A stretch of DNA of 10,848 bases from an uncultured Campylobacter sp. (lineage in GTDB: Bacteria; Campylobacterota; Campylobacteria; Campylobacterales; Campylobacteraceae): contig NZ_CAJPMA010000057.1 of assembly GCF_905371695.1 (NCBI RefSeq), positions 1 to 10,848 of the forward strand, read 5' to 3'. Position numbers and translations under genes: made by a program. Position 1 is the stretch's first letter, and every line of letters begins with the position of its first letter. The notes under the pieces are model-generated. The model saw nothing but the letters and a program-made list of their open reading frames with translations. It did no database searches and was not told the DNA's origin. Below, piece after piece: positions 5,628 to 10,848 of this stretch.

Positions 5628-8600
5628 ATGAAAAAATTTTTAATACTTACTTTTTTGGTTTATTCGGCGTTTGGCGGCAACTGTTGGGAAGGAGACTGTT
5701 CATATTGGAATAGATATCAGGTAAGAGTCAACACGCCGTATCCTCATTTTGAGGATTGCGATGAGATGCGACCTGAGGATTTGGCAATAGGTAGGAATGA
5801 GTATACGTATACGTTTAGTGGCGGTATTTCTTGGTGGGATCATAGTCATGGCGGCAAAAGACTACCGATACAAATAGCTAATGAACCATTTAAAGTACAT
5901 CTGCTAAGTATATTTAACTACAAGCTTAGAGGCGGCATGTGGATTGAACAGCAAAGTTACACACGGTATGAGATGAAAGCGCAAGTAACAAAGGTGCAGG
6001 TAGTAAAGGCAAGAAATAAGGCTGAATGCTTAAGCGCTAGCGGTAGTAATGTAATAAATGATAACGTAGCTACTAGTGTATTAAACGGGTTCGGTCCTGA
6101 TTTCGCATGGACGTCGTATCCGCTGGCTACATATGATGTAAATATTCCTGGCGCGTATGATAGCTTGATGTTCCGTATAGTTTATATTAAGAACGGAGTT
6201 CAAAACTATAACTGTAATTCAGATACTTTCGCTGTGCGACCGAAAGCGTACGTACTTTATAATTTTGCTCCTGAATCAGGTGGAGAGCCTACCAGAGATG
6301 CCGATGGCAATATAGTCCCGGTAGGCATAATAGCTTCGGCTAAACATCCTTATGAGACGGGCGTAGATCTGGGCTCGTCTGCAACCTATACCAAGAATGT
6401 TCCGATAAGAGCAGGCGTGCTAAAACTAAAAGCCGGAAAAGAATATCCAAATATCGGATTGGTAGCAATAGACTATAAAAATAATATCATATCTAACTAT
6501 AATGGAAAAGTGCAAGGCGTAAAAATGAGTACTAGGTTTAATGAAGAACCAGGCTCGGATCAAATTCAAAATTACTCCTATCTTTATGATTACGATAAAC
6601 TCGACTACGAAGATGAGTTGATGAAAGATTATATTAAGGATCGAACCGGCACCGGAGGTTATACTTTTAGAGTCGGCTCTTCTGAGGGTCGTGAGAATTA
6701 CCTATTTGGAAATTATTTAATGAGCCAAAAAGACTGCGCTATTAATGGAGCATTTCAATACGGCAATAACTATCAAATCGTTACCGAATACGCGGATCGT
6801 TCTTGGCATTCTTGGATGGGTACTATGCATATGACGCAACCGGATCAAAGTAATCCGCCGTTAATGCAAGCGGATGACCTAACTTTAAAATTTAAAGATG
6901 TAAATTTCGTAAACGGAAAGGCGAGGCACATAAAGGTAATAAATAAAGACGGTTCTGAGAGCCCTTTTAAATTTAATAACGTTGGACTTGCTAGGATGCG
7001 CGGTAAGCAAGCATTATCCGAATTTGAAGTAGATTTTTACGGTACGTCTAATACGAGTACAGGGGAGTATTTCAAGTATCAAAGGACGGAATGTATGCCG
7101 TTTAATATACCGGACAGATACCTTGCCAAAGATGGTTCTAATAATTTTAAATACGTCTATACTGGTAGCGAAAGCGCCGGTCTCACTAGCATTGGAGGAT
7201 GGGGAATGGCGTTGCCGTTTAAGCGCTGCTATACGACTGTACAAAGTAACGAAATTTACTTCGTACCCGATCATTTTAAAATTTCAAATTTTAAAATAAA
7301 AAATTTCGGAGACGAGACGCTTTATTTAAACGAAACCGATAGCGGTGGAACTACTAGAAAAGTAGCTAAAAATTTTGACCTATCGCGCAACGATATGACT
7401 TATCTAAGAAGCGTAGGCGAATTAGATAGAAGTAAACCCGCCGACATGTACGCTACGGCTAGCTTTGACGTAGAGGTAGCCGACGAGCAGGGTAATCCGT
7501 TGGTAGGCTATCTAAAAAACTGCTATGCTAGGGATATTAACTTTAAGCTAAATTTCATAGGCGCGCCGGACAAAAACAATCCCGCCGTTAGAGGCGTGCC
7601 GGGCCTTACCGACGTGAACGGCAATCAAATGACGCTAGCGCAAGCGCAGCAAGCCATAGGGTATTTTAACGATCAGGCGGAGAACGAGTTTATACCTGCA
7701 AGCGGAGGTCGATTTATGTTAAATCCGGCATATAAAAGTCAAACTACTACGAAGGTAGAAAAAGACGCTCACGGCAATCCATACAAGAAATACGAAGGGC
7801 TTTTTACCATAAAAGCCGATAGCTGGCAGTTCTATCCGGAATCTACCGACCCTGTTACGCACGTAACTACTCCGGCGCATACGAAAGCTCACGTCGTAGT
7901 TAGGCTAAATTTCGATAGAGACGTGGCAAAACCGATAAATCCTTTTAAAATAACTAGCGATATGTTTGATGTGACGGATATAGTAGATACTATCTACGGT
8001 ACGACGCTAAACGGCGTGGCCGGGCAAAACCCTACAAATACGTACGGGGTTCCTAGTAAAGATGCTTCCGGTAATCCTAACCCAGATATAACGGGCGCGT
8101 CGTTTTATTACGGAATGACCTATTCGAGAGATTATAACGTCAAGTCCTCCGATAGCGTCGATGCGAATATAAATTTCGCCGTTTATTGCGGCTGGGTAGG
8201 CGGCAGTATGTGCGATAAAAGCTTTATAGGTGCGCCTGGACATACGTACGAGCAAGCAAAGACTTTGAGCGGAATGCTTCAAGGCTGGTATATAAACGCG
8301 AAACACGATCAAACGAAGCCTACGTCCGAGATAAATTTTGGCTGCGTAGGACGAAATAACGCTAGCGGAGATTACAGATGCTTAAATTCCTCCGAATACG
8401 AAATGCTAATACCTAACAAGGCGAGTGGCGGCGCGGATCTAAAATTTAAGACGACGACCCCCGGCGTAAGGGATCCGTATCTAGATATACTAAACGTCCA
8501 AAGAGACGAGGCGGGAGTCGTCACTATACCGCTACCTACTAACCCTTGGCTGGTATACGCCTCGAATTTTGTCGCTCCGGCGGGACTAAGCGGAACCGCG

Positions 8601-8771
8601 CTAGCGGCCGCCATGCCTACGTCAAATAGCTTTAAAGTGAAATTTTACGGCGAAGGCTTCTGGGCGGGAAAGGCTCTTAAAAACGATAACGGCGGAGACG
8701 ATACGACGGGCGTTTATATAGCGCCGGGAAATCTTTTAAGAGGTCAAAAATATAAAAAGATAGAGTGGTAA
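5628..8771 (+). CDS. Large exported protein, MshQ/DUF6701-like (tentative)
   Basis: This 1047-aa protein has a Sec signal peptide (residues 1-16, MKKFLILTFLVYSAFG, then GNCW). No membrane anchor or sorting motif is visible, so it is periplasmic, outer-membrane associated or secreted. The mature part has 13 cysteines spread over its length and is rich in Tyr, Asn, Gly and Asp, suggesting a beta-rich, disulfide-linked surface protein. Two modules share a pattern: FAVRPKAY (201-208) with AIDYKNNIISNYNG (280-293), and YFVPDHFKI (544-552) with FDVEVADEQGNPLVGY (613-628). This recalls MshQ/DUF6701-type pilus-associated proteins. The C-terminus has NPWLVY (972-977) and ends FYGEGFWAGK...KKIEW, also reminiscent of that group. 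The start at 5628 is set by AAAGGA and the signal peptide. The 5' half is more AT-rich than the 3' half. No catalytic motif is recognised. It has its own promoter and a closing hairpin. The family assignment is from memory and tentative. Confidence 0.85.
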   Translation: MKKFLILTFLVYSAFGGNCWEGDCSYWNRYQVRVNTPYPHFEDCDEMRPEDLAIGRNEYTYTFSGGISWWDHSHGGKRLPIQIANEPFKVHLLSIFNYKLRGGMWIEQQSYTRYEMKAQVTKVQVVKARNKAECLSASGSNVINDNVATSVLNGFGPDFAWTSYPLATYDVNIPGAYDSLMFRIVYIKNGVQNYNCNSDTFAVRPKAYVLYNFAPESGGEPTRDADGNIVPVGIIASAKHPYETGVDLGSSATYTKNVPIRAGVLKLKAGKEYPNIGLVAIDYKNNIISNYNGKVQGVKMSTRFNEEPGSDQIQNYSYLYDYDKLDYEDELMKDYIKDRTGTGGYTFRVGSSEGRENYLFGNYLMSQKDCAINGAFQYGNNYQIVTEYADRSWHSWMGTMHMTQPDQSNPPLMQADDLTLKFKDVNFVNGKARHIKVINKDGSESPFKFNNVGLARMRGKQALSEFEVDFYGTSNTSTGEYFKYQRTECMPFNIPDRYLAKDGSNNFKYVYTGSESAGLTSIGGWGMALPFKRCYTTVQSNEIYFVPDHFKISNFKIKNFGDETLYLNETDSGGTTRKVAKNFDLSRNDMTYLRSVGELDRSKPADMYATASFDVEVADEQGNPLVGYLKNCYARDINFKLNFIGAPDKNNPAVRGVPGLTDVNGNQMTLAQAQQAIGYFNDQAENEFIPASGGRFMLNPAYKSQTTTKVEKDAHGNPYKKYEGLFTIKADSWQFYPESTDPVTHVTTPAHTKAHVVVRLNFDRDVAKPINPFKITSDMFDVTDIVDTIYGTTLNGVAGQNPTNTYGVPSKDASGNPNPDITGASFYYGMTYSRDYNVKSSDSVDANINFAVYCGWVGGSMCDKSFIGAPGHTYEQAKTLSGMLQGWYINAKHDQTKPTSEINFGCVGRNNASGDYRCLNSSEYEMLIPNKASGGADLKFKTTTPGVRDPYLDILNVQRDEAGVVTIPLPTNPWLVYASNFVAPAGLSGTALAAAMPTSNSFKVKFYGEGFWAGKALKNDNGGDDTTGVYIAPGNLLRGQKYKKIEW

Positions 8772-8786
8772 AACGCCCTTAAATTT

Positions 8787-8820
8787 CTACCGAAACGACG
8801 GATAAATATCGTTTCGGTAG
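8787..8820 (+). terminator. Perfect 12-bp inverted repeat after the secreted-protein gene
   Basis: CTACCGAAACGA (8787-8798) and TCGTTTCGGTAG (8809-8820) pair without mismatch around a 10-base loop, starting 15 bases after the stop. AAATTT flanks it on both sides (8781-8786 and 8827-8832). There is no T run after the stem, so it is not a classical intrinsic terminator. It may stabilise the mRNA 3' end, act with a termination factor, or be a DNA-binding palindrome. Confidence 0.6.
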
Positions 8821-8872
8821 CCTACTAAATTTCTGCATACGTAAAAAAATCGAATTTTAATCAACTTTTAGG

Positions 8873-8878
8873 CATAAT
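8873..8878 (+). promoter_or_regulatory. Possible -10 of the ABC-F gene
   Basis: CATAAT (one mismatch to TATAAT) lies 30 bases before the ATG, after A- and T-rich tracts (8841-8869). No -35 is seen. A separate promoter is expected here because a strong hairpin precedes it. Confidence 0.32.
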
Positions 8879-8908
8879 CTCGCTTTAAAATTTAATTAAG
8901 GAAATTAT

Positions 8909-10495
8909 ATGCTAGAAGTTAAAAATTTAACCCAACGTTTCGCAAGCAGCTTACTTTTTGAAGACGTAAATTTAACCTTAAAGCGCCACAACCGCTACGG
9001 GCTAATCGGCGCGAACGGCGCGGGCAAATCGACGTTTCTTAAAATTTTAAGCGGACAGATCGAAGCTAGCAGCGGAGAGATCGTAATAGAAAACGGACTT
9101 CGCGTCGGCGTGCTCGGGCAAGATCAGTTCGCGTTTGAAAATTTTACGCTAAAAGACGCCGTGCTTTACGGCAACAAACGCCTTTACGACGCGGTGAAAG
9201 AAAAAGAAAAGCTTTATATGAGCGAGGAATTTACCGACGCCGTAAACGACCGCCTAAGCGAGCTGGAAGTAATTAGCGCCGAGGAGGATCCGACCTATGA
9301 ATACGAAACGCGCATCGAGAAAATTTTAAGCTCGCTCGGGTTTGAAAATTTCGACGCGCAAATGAGCGAGATAGAAAGCTCGGAGAAGGTTAAAATTTTA
9401 CTCGCTCAGGTGCTGTTTCCAAAACCCGATATTTTATTTCTCGACGAGCCTACGAATAACCTAGACATCGACGCGATCGCGTGGCTAGAAAACGAGCTAA
9501 ATCGCCACGAGGGCACGATGGTAGTCATCAGCCACGACCGCCACTTTCTAAACCGCGTTTGCACGCATATTTTGGACGTGGATTTTAAAAAAATTCGCGA
9601 ATTTAGCGGTAATTACGACGACTGGTATATGGCGGCCAATCTCATCGCCAAACAGCACGAAATGGAGCGCGACAAAAAGCTAAAAGAAAAAGAGGAGCTT
9701 GAAAAATTTATCGCGCGCTTTTCCGCAAACGCAAGTAAGGCGCGCCAAGCCACGTCTCGCGCCAAACAGCTCGAAAAGCTCGATATCGCCGAGATCGCCG
9801 TCTCGTCTAGGCGCGATCCTAGTATATTATTTCGCGCTAACCGCGAGATAGGCAACGAGCTAATCGAGCTAAAAAACGTAGATAAAAAATTCGGCGAAAA
9901 CGTAATCTTTAAAAACCTAAATTTCAAGCTAGAAAAGGGCGACAAACTCGCTATTATCGGTCATAACGGCGTGGGCAAAAGCACGCTTTGCAAGATTATC
10001 GCGGGCGAGCTAAAACCCGATGCGGGCTCCGTACACGTGGGTGCCACCATCGAAATGGGCTACTTCGCACAAGATACCGTTAATGCCGTAGCGGGTGATC
10101 TAAAACTATACGAATACCTCCAAGACGCCAAAAATAAAGACATCGACGAGATCCGAAAGTGCCTTGGGCGTATGCTATTTAGCGGCGCGGATCAAGAAAA
10201 AGCCGTCGGCTCGCTAAGCGGGGGCGAGAAGCACCGCGTCCGACTGGCTCAGCTTATGCTGCACCGCCCGAATTTACTCGTAATGGACGAGCCTAATAAC
10301 CATTTAGACCTTGAAGCCATCATCGCGCTAGGAGAGGCGTTTTATAATTTTAGCGGTTCGGTTATTTGCGTTAGCCACGACCGAGAGCTTATAGACGCGT
10401 TTGCTAATAGAATTTTGCATCTAAAAGGAAACGGCGAAGTAGTAGACTTTAAAGGCAGCTACGAAGAGTACCGCGCGGCGCAGGGTTTGGAGTAA
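8909..10495 (+). CDS. ybiT: ABC-F family ATPase, YbiT class
   Basis: This 528-aa cytoplasmic protein has two ATP-binding cassettes and no membrane domain. Such proteins act on the ribosome E site rather than in transport. Cassette 1 has Walker A GANGAGKST (34-42), the YbiT-like GQDQFAFENFTL, and Walker B with DEPTNNLD (179-186). Its signature is degenerate (SSEKVKILLAQ instead of LSGGQ), as in E. coli YbiT. The charged inter-domain linker (about 240-300) contains ARFSANASKARQATSRAKQ, the region that reaches toward P-site tRNA in this family. Cassette 2 has GHNGVGKST (351-359), an intact LSGGEKHR (436-443) and DEPNNHLD (460-467), where the usual Thr is Asn. The C-terminus FKGSYEEYRAAQGLE also parallels YbiT. 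ATG 8909 follows AAGGA at 8898-8902. A terminator and a small ORF come directly after. YbiT class is judged from remembered sequence similarity; the cellular role in this organism is unknown. Confidence 0.92.
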   Translation: MLEVKNLTQRFASSLLFEDVNLTLKRHNRYGLIGANGAGKSTFLKILSGQIEASSGEIVIENGLRVGVLGQDQFAFENFTLKDAVLYGNKRLYDAVKEKEKLYMSEEFTDAVNDRLSELEVISAEEDPTYEYETRIEKILSSLGFENFDAQMSEIESSEKVKILLAQVLFPKPDILFLDEPTNNLDIDAIAWLENELNRHEGTMVVISHDRHFLNRVCTHILDVDFKKIREFSGNYDDWYMAANLIAKQHEMERDKKLKEKEELEKFIARFSANASKARQATSRAKQLEKLDIAEIAVSSRRDPSILFRANREIGNELIELKNVDKKFGENVIFKNLNFKLEKGDKLAIIGHNGVGKSTLCKIIAGELKPDAGSVHVGATIEMGYFAQDTVNAVAGDLKLYEYLQDAKNKDIDEIRKCLGRMLFSGADQEKAVGSLSGGEKHRVRLAQLMLHRPNLLVMDEPNNHLDLEAIIALGEAFYNFSGSVICVSHDRELIDAFANRILHLKGNGEVVDFKGSYEEYRAAQGLE

Positions 10496-10498
10496 AAT

Positions 10499-10687
10499 TT
10501 GGATGAAATTTTAGGATTTTTACGCCGGCTTATAGTCGGCGTTTTTAATATTTTTAGCAAAATTTTCGATGCGCTGGATTTGCTAAGCTACGTAAAAGAC
10601 GTAAATCGGAAATATTTTTATGCCTTGTTTTTAATTTTAACGGCGTTGTTTATTTTTTATTTAGTTGCCCGAAAAGCGGGCGGCTAA
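10499..10687 (+). CDS. Small single-pass membrane protein (hypothetical), TTG start
   Basis: This is a 62-codon frame that I do not recognise. It would start at TTG 10499, three bases after the ABC-F stop. GGAG (10489-10492), inside the last ABC-F codons, sits 6 bases upstream as a good ribosome site. There is no in-frame ATG. The first ~30 residues are amphipathic (LGFLRRLIVGVFNIFSKIF). Residues 33-38 are charged (KDVNRK), and residues 39-57 (YFYALFLILTALFIFYLVA) form one membrane helix followed by RKAGG. Against it: an intrinsic terminator (10522-10546) lies inside its 5' end, and AT-rich non-coding DNA often mimics membrane helices. If real, it would be translationally coupled to the ABC-F gene and made only on read-through transcripts. 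Confidence 0.45.
   Translation: MDEILGFLRRLIVGVFNIFSKIFDALDLLSYVKDVNRKYFYALFLILTALFIFYLVARKAGG
10522..10546 (+). terminator. Intrinsic terminator after the ABC-F gene
   Basis: ACGCCGGC (10522-10529) pairs with GTCGGCGT (10535-10542), eight pairs including one G-U, around the loop TTATA. A run of five Ts (10542-10546) follows, then AATATTTTT. It begins 26 bases after the ABC-F stop. This is the best-formed terminator in the window, although it overlaps the 5' end of the small TTG-initiated frame. Confidence 0.72.
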
Positions 10688-10752
10688 ACGGTTAAAATTT
10701 GGATCTAACCTTAAAAAACTTTTTTATATACGCTGTTTTTACGGGTTTTCTT

Positions 10753-10773
10753 GTGACAAAATCGTAACAAAAT
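10753..10773 (+). promoter_or_regulatory. 11-bp direct repeat resembling a Pho box
   Basis: GTGACAAAATC (10753-10763) is followed by GTAACAAAAT (10764-10773). The pentamers GTGAC and GTAAC start exactly 11 bases apart with an AAAA-containing spacer. OmpR/PhoB-type regulators bind repeats of this period. The C. jejuni PhosR box, as I remember it (GTTTC-N-AAAA-N-GTTTC), has the same layout. A -10-like TATTAC (10778-10783) follows. The rest of 10688-10848 is AT-rich and has no gene. The target would lie beyond the right edge. Confidence 0.4.
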
Positions 10774-10848
10774 TATCTATTACTCGGTTAAAACCTCATT
10801 TTTATAACACTATCCTTAAAATTTATTATTAATTTTTAGCAAAAATAC

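Noticed and set aside
10667..10681. GCCCG-AAAAG-CGGGC hairpin at the end of the small ORF
   Set aside because: The stem is only 5 bp and has no T run after it, so it is not convincing as a terminator.
10690..10725. GGTTA...TAACC followed by A6/T6 as a terminator of the small ORF
   Set aside because: The 5-bp AT-rich stem is separated from the T run by an A run; too weak to call.
1..10848. CRISPR array, tRNA/rRNA, insertion sequence or phage genes
   Set aside because: No regularly spaced repeats, cloverleaf-like sequences, transposase motifs or terminal inverted repeats were seen; genes are closely packed with short gaps.

Overview
The window looks like the chromosome of a Campylobacter-type epsilonproteobacterium, one of the less AT-rich species. 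The C. rectus / C. showae / C. curvus group is my guess. Signs are the very frequent AAATTT/AAAATTTT words inside otherwise G+C-moderate genes, purine-rich AAGGA ribosome sites, weak -35 regions, a short (423 aa) Pgi and a galU-pgi pair beside a tungstate-type ABC ATPase. From memory, C. jejuni has a comparable tupC/galU/pgi neighbourhood. All nine genes lie on the + strand.

Layout. Positions 1-900 hold the 3' part of a TupC-like ATPase with a C-terminal TOBE/MOP-like domain. The first ~40 bases look foreign, possibly a contig-edge chimera. Then come galU (945-1775) and pgi (1762-3033, overlapping galU), two sugar-phosphate enzymes that feed UDP-glucose and surface-glycan synthesis. A small hairpin ends that unit. 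Next is a molybdate-type cluster: modD (3085-3936), an exported ModA-like binding protein (4039-4740) and the ModB permease (4737-5396). No modC ATPase follows. A 231-bp gap with a weak terminator, a 10-bp tandem repeat and a good sigma-70 promoter leads to a 1047-aa exported, cysteine-containing protein (5628-8771). I read it as an MshQ/DUF6701-like surface protein, and its 5' half is visibly more AT-rich than its 3' half. A perfect 12-bp hairpin closes that gene. A YbiT-class ABC-F translation factor (8909-10495) follows. Directly after its stop are a canonical intrinsic terminator and, overlapping it, a 62-codon TTG-initiated membrane-protein ORF. The last 160 bases are non-coding and carry an 11-bp-period direct repeat resembling a Pho box, presumably serving a gene beyond the right edge.

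How the genes relate. The two metal-oxyanion pieces (ATPase on the left, binding protein plus permease in the middle) are separated by galU, pgi and modD. Either they belong to two systems, or one ATPase serves the orphan ModAB pair. The large secreted protein has its own promoter and a different base composition, so it looks like an independent, possibly acquired or recombining, surface-protein unit set between housekeeping genes.
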